From: Epibacterium sp. Ofav1-8
GTDB lineage: Bacteria; Pseudomonadota; Alphaproteobacteria; Rhodobacterales; Rhodobacteraceae
Direction of reading: 5' to 3'
Assembly: GCF_022348185.1 (NCBI RefSeq)
Contig: NZ_JAKRFD010000001.1
Location: 434,001-498,000 of the forward strand
Length of the DNA: 64,000 bases
Numbering within the stretch: position 1 is the first letter of the stretch; each line of letters begins with the position of its first letter. Positions 16,730 through 25,761 of this stretch are shown one piece after another. The translations under genes and the position numbers were made by a program. Below the pieces are notes generated by a model. That model ran no database searches and was not told where the DNA came from. It saw nothing but the letters and a program-made list of their open reading frames with translations.

Positions 16730-16792
16730 AGCCTGATTTTAAGAACCTGTTCCGGGCGGTATGGCCGCCCGGAAACCACAACGGAGGCAGCC

Positions 16793-17740
16793 ATGGCTAA
16801 AACAGAACAAAGATCGCGCCTATCTCGAAGCCGCACCCGCTCGGCCTGGTTGTTTCTGGCGCCGATGCTCGTGATGCTCCTGATCGTCGCCGCTTGGCCG
16901 CTTGGCCGCACGATCTGGTTCAGTTTCACCGATGCGTCGCTCGACCTGATGAGCGAAGCCCGCTGGGTGGGGTTCCGCAATTACCTGGAATATGTCGATT
17001 TCGGCGACGGCGAGGGACAGTATTACGGCTTGCTGGCCGATCCCCGCTGGTGGCGTTCTGTCTGGAACACGATCCTTTTTGCCGCCGTTTCGGTTTCCTT
17101 CGAAACTGTCTTTGGCCTCATCATCGCGCTGGTGCTGAACCAGCAATTTCGGGGCCGTGCATTTGTCCGCGCGGCTGTTCTGATCCCGTGGGCGATCCCG
17201 ACCATCGTTTCAGCCAAGATGTGGGCCTGGATGCTGCATGACCAGTTCGGGATCATCAATGATATGTTCATGGCGCTCGGTATGATTTCCGAACCTATCG
17301 CTTGGACCGCCTCACCGGAGACCGCAATGGTCGCCGTGATGATGGTCGATATCTGGAAGACGACGCCCTTTATGGCGCTGCTTATTCTGGCCGGGCTTCA
17401 GATGGTGCCGGGTGACATCTACGAGGCTGCGAAGCTTGACGGTGTGCCGGCCTGGCGCGTGTTCCGCCGCTTGACGCTGCCATTGATCATGCCGGCCGTC
17501 CTTGTGGCGGTTGTCTTCCGTGCTCTCGATGCGCTGCGTGTCTTCGACATCGTCTATGTCTTGACACCCAATACCGATGCGACGCGGACCATGTCTGTTT
17601 ATGCGCGTGAGAATCTCTTTGATTTTGACCAATTCGCCTATGGCTCGGCCGCATCCACGTTGCTGTTCGTTGTGATCGCCTTGATCACCATCACGTTCAT
17701 CATGGCCACTCGCATGGATCTGGAAGGTAAACGCTCATGA
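16793..17740 (+). CDS. ABC sugar transporter permease, MalF/UgpA type
   Basis: The product is 315 residues with six membrane helices and the inner-membrane permease signature EAAKLDGVPAWRVFRRLTLP (about 220-239), which docks to the ATPase. The start is preceded by GGAGGCAGCC. The stop overlaps the second permease as ATGA. It forms the channel with that protein. Confidence 0.95.
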   Translation: MAKTEQRSRLSRSRTRSAWLFLAPMLVMLLIVAAWPLGRTIWFSFTDASLDLMSEARWVGFRNYLEYVDFGDGEGQYYGLLADPRWWRSVWNTILFAAVSVSFETVFGLIIALVLNQQFRGRAFVRAAVLIPWAIPTIVSAKMWAWMLHDQFGIINDMFMALGMISEPIAWTASPETAMVAVMMVDIWKTTPFMALLILAGLQMVPGDIYEAAKLDGVPAWRVFRRLTLPLIMPAVLVAVVFRALDALRVFDIVYVLTPNTDATRTMSVYARENLFDFDQFAYGSAASTLLFVVIALITITFIMATRMDLEGKRS

Positions 17741-18567
17741 AACCTGCTCTTTGGCAAACTGCGGGCTTCTACGCCCTTGTCGCAATCATTGTTCTGCAGG
17801 CGATCTTCCCTTTCTACTACGCTATCCTCACCTCGCTCGAGGATGGGCAGGCGCTGTTTGAAGTGAACTACCTGCCCAAGGCGCTGAACTTTGCAAACTA
17901 TCAGGCCATGCTGTCCGGGGGCGTGTTCGGCAAGCAGATCCTGAATTCTGTTTTCGTGGCGAGTGTGGTGGTCATCCTGTCGCTCTTCCTCGCGATCACC
18001 GCCGCCTTTGCCCTGTCGCGCATCCATTTCCGGGGGCGGGGGCTGCTGTTGCTCACGGTCCTGTCCGTGTCGATGTTCCCACAGATCGCGGTGCTGTCCG
18101 GGCTTTTTGAGGTCATACGTTACTTCGGTCTGTTCAACTCCCTCTGGTCCCTCGTGTTCTCCTACATGATCTTTACCTTGCCCTTTACGGTTTGGGTGCT
18201 GACGACGTTCATGCGCAACCTCCCGGTCGAGATCGAAGAGGCAGCGATCATGGACGGAGCCTCGTCGTTCACCATCATTCGCCGCGTGTTCCTCCCCCTG
18301 ATGTGGCCTGCGATGGTAACGACGGGGCTTCTGGCCTTCATCCACGCGTGGAACGAGTTTCTGTTTGCGCTCACCTTTTTGTCGACGGACAGCCAGCGCA
18401 CGGTCCCGGTCGCAATTGCTCTCATTTCGGGGCGCAGCGAATTCGAGATCCCATGGGGCAACATCATGGCGGCTTCGGTCATCGTGACCCTGCCTTTGGT
18501 GGCGCTCGTCCTCGTATTTCAACGCAAGATCGTGTCCGGCCTGACCGCCGGTGCTGTGAAAGGATAA
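17737..18567 (+). CDS. ABC sugar transporter permease, MalG/UgpE type
   Basis: This 276-residue protein has six predicted helices and the EAA loop IEEAAIMDGASSFTIIRRVF followed by LPLMWPAMV (about 166-195). This is the second half of the heterodimeric channel. It overlaps the upstream permease by four bases and is three bases from the ATPase gene. Confidence 0.95.
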   Translation: MKPALWQTAGFYALVAIIVLQAIFPFYYAILTSLEDGQALFEVNYLPKALNFANYQAMLSGGVFGKQILNSVFVASVVVILSLFLAITAAFALSRIHFRGRGLLLLTVLSVSMFPQIAVLSGLFEVIRYFGLFNSLWSLVFSYMIFTLPFTVWVLTTFMRNLPVEIEEAAIMDGASSFTIIRRVFLPLMWPAMVTTGLLAFIHAWNEFLFALTFLSTDSQRTVPVAIALISGRSEFEIPWGNIMAASVIVTLPLVALVLVFQRKIVSGLTAGAVKG

Positions 18568-18570
18568 ACC

Positions 18571-19578
18571 ATGGCGACTGTCGAACTTATCAACGTGTCC
18601 AAATCTTACGGGAACGTCGAGGTGCTGCGCGACATCAATCTGTCGCTTCAGAAAGGGGAGTTTGTTGTTTTTGTCGGCCCCTCGGGGTGTGGCAAGTCCA
18701 CACTTCTGCGCATGATTGCCGGGCTTGAGGACATCTCTGGGGGGGATCTGCTGATTGATGGCAAACCTATGAATGATGAGATGCCCGCCAAGCGGGGGAT
18801 CGCGATGGTTTTCCAATCCTATGCGCTTTATCCGCATATGACCGTGTTCGAGAACATGTCTTTCGGTCTGGAACAGGCCAAGCTCGACAAAGACGAGATC
18901 AAGGCGCGGGTCGAGAAAGCTGCGGAGATGCTACAAATCGAAGGGCTGCTTGACCGCAAGCCAAAACAGCTTTCGGGGGGGCAACGGCAGCGTGTGGCCA
19001 TTGGCCGTGCGATCACCCGCGATCCCCGTGTGTTTCTGTTTGATGAGCCGCTGTCGAACCTCGACGCAGCCCTGCGGGTGGATACAAGGCTCGAAATCGC
19101 CGGATTGAGCCAGCGTTTGCCAGACACAACGATGATCTACGTTACCCATGATCAGGTCGAGGCGATGACGCTCGCGGACCGGATCGTGGTGCTGAACGGC
19201 GGGGTTGTCGAACAGGTGGGCACGCCGATGGAACTCTACGAACGGCCCGCCAGCCAGTTTGTGGCAGGGTTCATCGGAAGCCCGCGGATGAATTTCTTGA
19301 ATGGTGCTGTTGCGCAAGCCCACGGCGCAGAATGCTATGGCATTCGACCCGAGCATATCGCGCTGGACCATGAAAACGGCGATTGGCGCGGCCGCGTGAT
19401 ACTGACCGAACGGCTGGGCTCTGATACCTTCGTCCATGTCAATGTCGAGGGCATCGGGACCGTCAATGTCCGGATCGAGGGCCGGGCGGAGGTTCAGGCC
19501 GGAGAGGCTGTGCATCTGACGCCTGATCCGGCTTCCATTCATCTGTTTGATGCGAGAGGGCAGCCTGTTTCGGGCTGA
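18571..19578 (+). CDS. ABC sugar transporter ATPase, MalK/UgpC type
   Basis: This 335-residue ATPase has Walker [10 protein letters not shown] at about 37-45, Q-loop [16 protein letters not shown], signature [15 protein letters not shown] at about 133, Walker [13 protein letters not shown] and the switch His in [17 protein letters not shown]-terminal TOBE-like regulatory domain (about 240-335) marks the carbohydrate-importer (CUT1) group. It energises import through the two permeases upstream. Confidence 0.96.
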   Translation: MATVELINVSKSYGNVEVLRDINLSLQKGEFVVFVGPSGCGKSTLLRMIAGLEDISGGDLLIDGKPMNDEMPAKRGIAMVFQSYALYPHMTVFENMSFGLEQAKLDKDEIKARVEKAAEMLQIEGLLDRKPKQLSGGQRQRVAIGRAITRDPRVFLFDEPLSNLDAALRVDTRLEIAGLSQRLPDTTMIYVTHDQVEAMTLADRIVVLNGGVVEQVGTPMELYERPASQFVAGFIGSPRMNFLNGAVAQAHGAECYGIRPEHIALDHENGDWRGRVILTERLGSDTFVHVNVEGIGTVNVRIEGRAEVQAGEAVHLTPDPASIHLFDARGQPVSG

Positions 19579-19586
19579 GAATAACC

Positions 19587-20603
19587 ATGAGCAAAGGTAT
19601 CGACCAACTGCGCACAGAAATGGCGCGGCAACACAGTGATGCGCTGGCCTCTTTGCGGGCAGCGCGGGACAGTGCAAGGCCCATCGCCGAGGCGCTGCGC
19701 GCGCGGGGGCGATTGGTGCTTCTGGGCATGGGCGGCTCGCACTGGATCAACCGTGCGGTGGGGGATTTTTACCGCGCCGCCGGGCTTGATACGACGGAGC
19801 ATGTGGTTTCGGAATACATGCGCGCACCGTTGCCCGGTGATCCCGCAATGTTGGTCACCTCGCAATCGGGCCGCTCGGGCGAGGTGCTGCACCTGATCGA
19901 GCGCGGGATGGTGAGCCCCGTGGCCTATGGCCTGACACTTGAGGCGGACAGCCCGCTTGCGACGGAACTGCCCTCCCTTGTGGGCGTGGGCGGGCGCGAG
20001 CTTGCCTATGCCGCGACACGCTCGCAGCTTATCACACTGGGGCTGCATGCGGCCATTCTTGAGGCCTTGGGGCAGGATATCTCGGCCGCCGAGGTCGCTC
20101 TTGCGGCGGGGGCACCGTCGCGTCCGGCCGAGGCCGATGCCGCTATTGACCGGTTGGTCCCTGCACCCGTTGCGATCATGGTCGCAAGGGGTGGCGGGGC
20201 GCAGGGGGTGATGGACGCCGCCGCGCTGTGCCTGATGGAAATCGCCCGCCTGCCGGTTTTGGGGCTAGAGGCCGGGCAATTCCGCCACGGCCCGTTCGAG
20301 ATGATCGACCAAGAGAGCGCGGTGATCCTGCTGCGCGGTCAATGCCAGGACCGCGACGACCTCTCGCTTCTGGCCGAGGAATGTGTGGCGCACGGGATCG
20401 CGCCGATCATTATCGATGCTTCGGGGCGGGCTCCCGTGCGCGGTGCGCTTACCGTGCCGCTCACCCCGCAAAAGGGCCTTGCTCTGGCGGTTGCAGCGCT
20501 GCCGGTGATTCAGGAGATCCTTGTCAGCGCCGCCGCGCGCCGCCTGCCTGATGCGGGCCTGCCGCGCCGGTCTTCCAAGGTTGCCAGCGCCGAGGTCGCC
20601 TGA
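19587..20603 (+). CDS. Double-SIS-domain sugar isomerase/deaminase (GlmS C-terminal/AgaS/FrlB-like)
   Basis: This 338-residue protein has two SIS domains. The first contains LVLLGMGGSHWINRA (about 42-56) and the phosphosugar loop LVTSQSGRSGEVLHL (about 89-103). The second contains AIMVARGGGAQGVMDAAAL and the GlmS-like EAGQFRHGPFEMID (about 232-245). It lacks the glutamine-amidotransferase domain of GlmS, so it probably runs as a deaminase or deglycase on an aminated sugar 6-phosphate rather than making glucosamine-6-phosphate. It lies between the transporter and kinase genes; its stop overlaps the kinase start (TGATGA). Confidence 0.87.
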   Translation: MSKGIDQLRTEMARQHSDALASLRAARDSARPIAEALRARGRLVLLGMGGSHWINRAVGDFYRAAGLDTTEHVVSEYMRAPLPGDPAMLVTSQSGRSGEVLHLIERGMVSPVAYGLTLEADSPLATELPSLVGVGGRELAYAATRSQLITLGLHAAILEALGQDISAAEVALAAGAPSRPAEADAAIDRLVPAPVAIMVARGGGAQGVMDAAALCLMEIARLPVLGLEAGQFRHGPFEMIDQESAVILLRGQCQDRDDLSLLAEECVAHGIAPIIIDASGRAPVRGALTVPLTPQKGLALAVAALPVIQEILVSAAARRLPDAGLPRRSSKVASAEVA

Positions 20604-21538
20604 TGAAAGCCGCACCATTCCCCATCGCTGTCATAGGCAATGCCAATCTGGATCTTGTGGGTGGGCTTTTGGCTGACTGGCCCGAACAGGGGACCGAAAT
20701 CTTCCTGGACCGCGCAGACAGCCGCATTGGCGGCTCCGCGGCCAACACGGCGCTCGTATTGCAACGGCTTGGTGCTGTGTCGGGGTTGATCGCTTCGGCC
20801 GGTTCGGATGCGGTCGGAACCATGATAGCAGAAGCCTTCGCAGCCCCTTTGGACCGGATCGCGCGGGTTGAGGCCCCCACGTCTGTCACATTCGGCCTGC
20901 TGCATCCGGGCGCAGAGCGCACCTTCTTTTCGACACCCGGCCATCTGGATCGTTTCGACATGGCGCAGGTGCGCGCGGGGCTGGCCGACTGGCCCCTCGA
21001 CGGGGCTCTGGCGATGATGTCGGGAGCCTTTGCACTGCCAGCCTTGACGCGGGACAGTCTGTCACTGATGCGCGACTTGCGCGCGCGGGGGGCACAGATC
21101 GCCATCGACCCGGGCTGGCCGGGCGGCGGCTGGACAGACACGACCCGTGCGCTGGTGCAGGGCTGGATCGCCGAAAGCGCCTTGGTGCTCATCAATGACA
21201 AAGAGTTGGTGGGCCTGACCGGGGCAAACAGTGTCGAAGGCGGGCTCAACGCCATGGTAGGCCAGCTGCCGGAGGATTGCGTGCTGGTGGTCAAATGCGG
21301 GCCGGACGGCGCGATTGCGCTGCGCGATGGGGAGACTTTCTCCGCGACAAGCCCGCGTGCCGATATCTTCGACACGATCGGCGCGGGGGATGCGTTCAAC
21401 GCAGGCTTTTTGGCAGCCCTTCAGGTCGGGCTGGATCTGCAAACCTGTCTGCGCGCAGGCAGCGCTGTGGCCAGCGCTGTGATCCGGATTTTTCCACGCA
21501 GTACGGGCACGTTCCAGCTGTCCGAGCTTCTGGCCTAA
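20603..21538 (+). CDS. PfkB-family carbohydrate kinase
   Basis: This 311-residue ribokinase-fold enzyme has an N-terminal substrate signature (IAVIGNANLDLVGG, then GGSAANTALVLQRLG at about 43-57) and the C-terminal ATP/anion-hole motif DTIGAGDAFNAGFLAAL (about 256-272) with the catalytic Asp in GAGD. It phosphorylates a sugar or nucleoside. In this operon it most likely phosphorylates the desulfated sugar for the SIS enzyme encoded just before it. Confidence 0.92.
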   Translation: MKAAPFPIAVIGNANLDLVGGLLADWPEQGTEIFLDRADSRIGGSAANTALVLQRLGAVSGLIASAGSDAVGTMIAEAFAAPLDRIARVEAPTSVTFGLLHPGAERTFFSTPGHLDRFDMAQVRAGLADWPLDGALAMMSGAFALPALTRDSLSLMRDLRARGAQIAIDPGWPGGGWTDTTRALVQGWIAESALVLINDKELVGLTGANSVEGGLNAMVGQLPEDCVLVVKCGPDGAIALRDGETFSATSPRADIFDTIGAGDAFNAGFLAALQVGLDLQTCLRAGSAVASAVIRIFPRSTGTFQLSELLA

Positions 21539-21548
21539 GGAGAGCGGC

Positions 21549-22955
21549 TTGAACATACTTCTCCTCATCGCAGATGATCTGGGCCGCATGACGGGCTGTT
21601 ATGGTGAACCTGCAATCCGCACGCCCCATATTGATGCGCTGGCCGCACGCGGCACACGCTTCGACATGGCCTTCACCTCAACCGCGTCCTGCTCGGCCAG
21701 CCGCTCGGTTATCTATACCGGCCTTCACACCCATCAAACGGGCCAATATGGCCTGCACCACGATTACCACCACTTCATGACCTTCGCGGATGTGCCCACC
21801 GCGCCCGCGCTTATGAACGAAGCCGGCTATCACACGGGCATCATCGGCAAGGTCCATGTGGGCCCGTCCGAGGTGTATCCCTGGACATACCGCGCAGAAA
21901 GCGACACCCGTGATGTGGGGTGGGTCGCCCAGAAGGCAGGCGCCTATTTCAGCGATCGCCGGGCCGACGGGCAACCGTTCTTTCTGACCATCGGCTATGT
22001 TGACCCGCACCGCGACGAGACCCGCGGCGGGTTCGGCAACGACGCATTCGGGGCCGAAGACCCAGTTTTCGCCCCCGAAGACGTACATGTTCCGCCTTTC
22101 CTGTCCGATTTGCCCGAGGTGCGCAACGAACTGGCGTCCTATTACCGTTCGGTCCATCGGCTTGACCGAGGGGTGGGGCAGGTGCTCGACGCGCTCGACG
22201 CGGCCGGCTTGGCCGAGGAGACGCTGGTGGTGTTCCTGTCGGACAATGGCGCACCGTTTCTGAACTCAAAGACCACACTCTTTGATGCGGGCGTGCACCT
22301 GCCGCTGATCATTCACAGGCCTGGTCAGAGGGCAGGTGTGGCCAACCCCAATCTTGTGTCCTTCACCGATCTCCTGCCGACCTTTCTGGATGTTGCAGGG
22401 GCCGAGACATCACAGGGCAAGCGGCAAGGCCGGTCGCTGCTGCCCATCCTCGAGGCAGCGGACATGCGGCCCGGTTGGGACATCGTCTTTGGTTCTCACA
22501 CGTTCCATGAAATCACCAACTATTGGCCAACGCGGTTCCTGCGCACCCCCCGCTACAAGTATCATCGCAATGTGGCATGGCAGCTGGACTTCCCGTTTTC
22601 TGGCGACCTTTATGGCTCACTTTCCTGGCAAGGCATCCGGCGCGTCGATCCGGTGATGATCGGGCAAAGACCCCTGCGCGATTATGTTCGCCGGCCGCCA
22701 GAAGAGCTTTACGATCTGGAGGTCGACCCACAGGAGGTCCACAACCTCGCCGAAGCGCCCGAACATGCCGAGCGGCTGTCGGAGTTCCGCCGACAAATGG
22801 AGGATTGGCAGCGCGACACACGCGACCCCTGGCTTTATCGCGACGGTGTGTCGGTTATGGCGGTAGAACATCACCTGAATAACGGCTTGCGGCTGCCCGA
22901 CCGGTTCGATTTCGATCCCGACAGCCCCTACGACCACAAGCCGAAATCGAACTGA
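21549..22955 (+). CDS. Cytoplasmic sulfatase resembling N-sulfoglucosamine sulfohydrolase (SGSH)
   Basis: This 468-residue type I sulfatase has metal ligands LLIADD (Asp 9/10), the formylglycine motif CSASR with Cys48, GKVHVG (active-site Lys/His, about 100), FLTIGYVDPHRDE and FLSDNGAPF. Many stretches match human heparan N-sulfatase as I remember it: TGLHTHQTGQYGLHHD, TGIIGK.HVGP..VYP, VFGSHTFHEIT and W.RDTRDPW. The start is TTG at 21549 with AAGGAGAG in front; no signal peptide exists, so it acts on imported substrate. Cys48 must be converted to formylglycine by an enzyme not encoded here. Likely activity is sulfamidase or sugar O-sulfatase. Confidence 0.88.
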   Translation: MNILLLIADDLGRMTGCYGEPAIRTPHIDALAARGTRFDMAFTSTASCSASRSVIYTGLHTHQTGQYGLHHDYHHFMTFADVPTAPALMNEAGYHTGIIGKVHVGPSEVYPWTYRAESDTRDVGWVAQKAGAYFSDRRADGQPFFLTIGYVDPHRDETRGGFGNDAFGAEDPVFAPEDVHVPPFLSDLPEVRNELASYYRSVHRLDRGVGQVLDALDAAGLAEETLVVFLSDNGAPFLNSKTTLFDAGVHLPLIIHRPGQRAGVANPNLVSFTDLLPTFLDVAGAETSQGKRQGRSLLPILEAADMRPGWDIVFGSHTFHEITNYWPTRFLRTPRYKYHRNVAWQLDFPFSGDLYGSLSWQGIRRVDPVMIGQRPLRDYVRRPPEELYDLEVDPQEVHNLAEAPEHAERLSEFRRQMEDWQRDTRDPWLYRDGVSVMAVEHHLNNGLRLPDRFDFDPDSPYDHKPKSN

Positions 22956-23334
22956 AACCGGCCTCACGACGTTCGCTGTATTCGCTTCACAAATCTGGCT
23001 GGGTTCCCTATTTGCGAGCAGGCATCTTTAGGCATCGCACAGAACAACCTCAGTAAGCAGCCTGCAAACACGCAAGATTGCCTCATGCACACATCGAGGA
23101 AAGGCCAGATTGTCCGGCTCGATTATGGCTGCGACCTTTGGAGTTGTCAGTGGTTGGTGCCCAGAACAAAGCAAATGACCGCAAAGCGCACAAAGCAACT
23201 GCGTGCGCGAACGCAGCGGATTTCGACCCGCTCAGTGGACGATGGACGGTATTGGGCTGCCACAGGCGCAGCGAACGGCGGCTTATTTCGGTGCTCGTGC
23301 AGCGTGGGACCGCCTCCCAGTTCATCGAAACCAA

Positions 23335-23390
23335 GACTTTGCAATGGTCGATATCTGCGCTTCCCTGTCATTCGACCAGGGCGCAGCATT
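23335..23390 (-). repeat. Dispersed repeat, copy B (inverted)
   Basis: The reverse complement reads AATGCTGCGCCCTGGTCG, GGGAAGCGCAGA and TTGCAAAGTC, matching copy A at 6981-7036 with scattered substitutions. The two copies face each other across about 16 kb. Confidence 0.55.
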
Positions 23391-23911
23391 GTTCACGGCA
23401 GTTGTCCCAAGATGAATATCCGGTTCAGGGAGTTTGGCCACAAGCGTTCGCGCCCGCAGCAGGTTCCTCGCTGAGCCTGGTGCGAACGTCGTGATTGGGG
23501 CAGGCTGCGGCCATTGGTGCGGGTATCAGCACTAGCGGTTCGGTCCCGCAACCTGTGAACTCAGTTTTCAATATTGAAGGATCGCAACACGGAGGCGGGG
23601 CTGATGGCCCTGCCGCTTCTGTTTTGTGGGCCAGTGGGATTTGGACAAGCCAAACGCCCCTGGCCGTCCGGGAGAGGGCGCTGCCCTCCCCCTCGGGCAA
23701 TCCGATCAGACCGAGCCGTGTCCTCGGCTACGCCTGCGGGCCGCACCAACCCGGTCGAATAGCATTGCCTCGCCCCCTCCCGCGTTCGCCCGCCGCTGGA
23801 AACTTGCGGCAGATCAGCAGGAACAGGCGACATCAAAGTCTGTTCCTGCAAATCAGCCCTGATTTTCCAAAAGGAAGGTCAGATCAACGCAACAAGCCAC
23901 ACGGCAAAAAC

Positions 23912-23971
23912 AGTGGATTGGGTCAGTGTATGATGCCTAGGTCAATCTCGTCTGACGTCTTGCATTCGAGA
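23912..23971 (+). repeat. Direct repeat of 6761-6815 at the tRNA-Arg 3' end
   Basis: GATTGGGTCAGTGTATGA and CAATCTCGTCTGACG repeat the sequence at 6762-6804 in the same orientation; about 34 of 43 bases agree. It ends within a few bases of the tRNA-Arg CCA end. Confidence 0.5.
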
Positions 23972-23973
23972 AG

Positions 23974-24050
23974 TGGCGGACCGAGGAGGATTCGAACCCC
24001 CGACCCCTTGATTCGTAGTCAAGTACTCTATCCAGCTGAGCTATCGGTCC
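23974..24050 (-). tRNA. tRNA-Arg(ACG)
   Basis: Seventy-seven bases on the minus strand fold as a cloverleaf. GGACCGA pairs with TCGGTCC, the D arm is GCTCAGCTGGATAGAGT, and the anticodon stem CTTGA/TCAAG encloses CTACGAA, giving anticodon ACG (probably edited to ICG, reading CGN). The T arm is GGGGGTTCGAATCCTCC and CCA is encoded. It is the last feature before a gene-free repeat zone, a common site for island insertion. Confidence 0.97.
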
Positions 24051-24061
24051 ACTGAGGGCGG

Positions 24062-24090
24062 GGTTTATCTCTGCGCTTCGGTGGGTGCAA
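24062..24090 (-). promoter_or_regulatory. Sigma-70 promoter of tRNA-Arg
   Basis: On the minus strand TTGCAC (24090-24085) and TAAACC (24067-24062) are 17 bases apart, placing the start site about 5 bases before the tRNA. Confidence 0.55.
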
Positions 24091-24347
24091 CCCCAAATCA
24101 TAACTTTTTTCGCGGGGAGCTACGCGGCGCCTTCAGGGCATCCGTGACCCGGCAGGGGCTTGCCAACGCCTGGGGGGCGCATCCCTGACCTTGCCGCGCC
24201 GGTCTGTGGCCCGTGGTGGGCGGGTGGGCTGTTGATCCCGACCTGATGCGAACGGGGGGCAGGTGGAGCCGACGGCAGAGCGCATGTGCGTTAAAAACCA
24301 GCGTGGTCATGGGCGGCGTCAAGGGGCGCGGGCGATGGGGGCTGAGC

Positions 24348-25733
24348 TTAGACTGCGCCGTCGCCCTTGGGCAGGCAGATCTCGAAGACGGTGCCGTCAG
24401 GGCCGGTTGCGCCGAGGCTGAGCTGACCACCGTGCCCCTTGACCAGTTCGGCGGCAATCGCCAGACCGAGACCGGAGCCGCCCTTGCGCGCCCCGCCCTG
24501 GAACGGGGTGAAGAGATTGTCCTGGGCTTTCTTGGGCAGGCCGGGGCCGTTGTCGGTGACCAGTATCCACCAGGCATCGTCCTGCTCGCGCAGGGATACG
24601 GTGATGCGCCCGTCACGACCTGTCGCAATGATTGCCTGACGGGCATTGCGCACGAGGTTCATGATCACGCGAAAGATCTGCTCCTTGTCACAGCGGATCA
24701 TGGTCGGCAAAGGAACCGCGTTCACGATCTCGACCATCACGTCGGAGGCAACGAGGTTCTCGCTTTCGGCGATATCATCGACAATCTCACTGAGGCACAC
24801 CCGGCTGAATGTGGGCGCAGGTTCCTCCGCACGGCCAAACGCCAATGTGCCCTCGCAGAGGGACACCGCGCGGGTGATGGAGTTTACCAGTTTGGGGGCC
24901 AGCCGCCGCACAAGGGGGTCTTCGCTCATCTCGATGCGGTCGGTGAACAGCTGGGCCGAGGTGAGGATATTGCGCAGGTCATGGCTGATCTTGGCGACTG
25001 CACCGCCCAGTTGCGCCAGCCGTTCGCGTTGCTTCAGCGCATGGGTCAGCTCGGTTTGCAGTTTTTGCAATGCCTCCTCGGCCTCGCGCAGTTCGATCAC
25101 GCCTGCCTTTGGCGTGATGATGCCGCGGGCATCTTCGGGCGCGGCGGCGTATCGCTGCATGTAGCCGATGACGCCCTTGATCGGCTTCACCAGCACCATC
25201 CGGACCGCGATGAACAGCAGCACGGCTGTCAGAACCGAAATGACCGCCGACAAGACCAGAATTCGCAACCCGTAGTCGATCATGGTCATGCGCAGCGGGC
25301 CGGTTTCCATCGTGATCTCGATCAGAAGGCCGGCATCACGCACCGGCGCGCCAATCACCCGGATGATGTCGTTTTGCGGCGTGGCGAGGCGCATCATCGC
25401 ATCACCGATCAGCGTGAAGGCTCCGGCGTCGCGCAGGTCGAAGGTGCCGCCGATGGGGCGCGGAATGGGGGAGGACAACACCAGCTGGCGCATCTCGTCG
25501 CGGCGGAGCACCACGTTGTAAACGCCCGCGTTTTCCAGCAGTTCGCGCTCCAGATCGCTTTCGATCATATCATCTGCAAGCAAGGCCAGCGATGCGATCT
25601 GCGCGCGTTCCAGGCGATCTTCGAGATAATCCTGACGGAAACGGGCGATGGAGGGGACAAAGATCAGGACTTCGGCCAACATGACGAAGACCGTTGTCAG
25701 GATCAGGAATCGGCCCGAAAGCGTGTTTAACAT
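24348..25733 (-). CDS. Membrane sensor histidine kinase
   Basis: This 461-residue kinase has one membrane helix at about 8-27, a periplasmic sensor region (about 30-165), a second helix at about 168-190, a HAMP-like linker, a dimerisation H-box KISHDLRNILTSAQL (His at about 255) and an HATPase domain with N box NLVRNARQAI, G1 DNGPGLP and G2 GGSGLGLAIA. The start at 25733 follows GGGGACGC and lies 28 bases after the oxidoreductase stop. No response regulator is nearby. As the last gene of an operon with a flavin disulfide reductase and a TVP38 protein it may sense envelope or redox state; its partner is elsewhere. Confidence 0.9.
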   Translation of the reverse strand: MLNTLSGRFLILTTVFVMLAEVLIFVPSIARFRQDYLEDRLERAQIASLALLADDMIESDLERELLENAGVYNVVLRRDEMRQLVLSSPIPRPIGGTFDLRDAGAFTLIGDAMMRLATPQNDIIRVIGAPVRDAGLLIEITMETGPLRMTMIDYGLRILVLSAVISVLTAVLLFIAVRMVLVKPIKGVIGYMQRYAAAPEDARGIITPKAGVIELREAEEALQKLQTELTHALKQRERLAQLGGAVAKISHDLRNILTSAQLFTDRIEMSEDPLVRRLAPKLVNSITRAVSLCEGTLAFGRAEEPAPTFSRVCLSEIVDDIAESENLVASDVMVEIVNAVPLPTMIRCDKEQIFRVIMNLVRNARQAIIATGRDGRITVSLREQDDAWWILVTDNGPGLPKKAQDNLFTPFQGGARKGGSGLGLAIAAELVKGHGGQLSLGATGPDGTVFEICLPKGDGAV

Positions 25734-25761
25734 GCGTCCCCGTTTTCGTCCCGGTGGTGTC

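Larger units (their letters stand above)
22956..23973. other. One-kilobase gene-free stretch with repeats
   Basis: Several frames are open by chance, but none reads a recognisable protein. It holds dispersed repeat copy B (23335-23390, inverted relative to 6981-7036), a GC hairpin around 23672-23692, and at 23912-23971 a block similar to 6761-6815, which abuts the 3' end of tRNA-Arg. This looks like the edge of an inserted or rearranged segment. Confidence 0.5.

Noticed and set aside
23974-24050. tRNA-Arg as an integration site with a duplicated attachment sequence
   Set aside because: The neighbouring direct repeat does not contain the tRNA 3' end and I found no second copy of that end near 6.7 kb, nor any integrase gene. 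An island is still possible but not of the standard tRNA-att type on this evidence.
23078-24055. Several open frames of 60-186 codons in the gene-free kilobase before tRNA-Arg
   Set aside because: They overlap each other and a tRNA gene on both strands, lack ribosome sites and show no family sequence.
24213-25730. 505-codon plus-strand open frame opposite the histidine kinase
   Set aside because: No recognisable domain and mirror-type composition; the minus strand carries a complete kinase.
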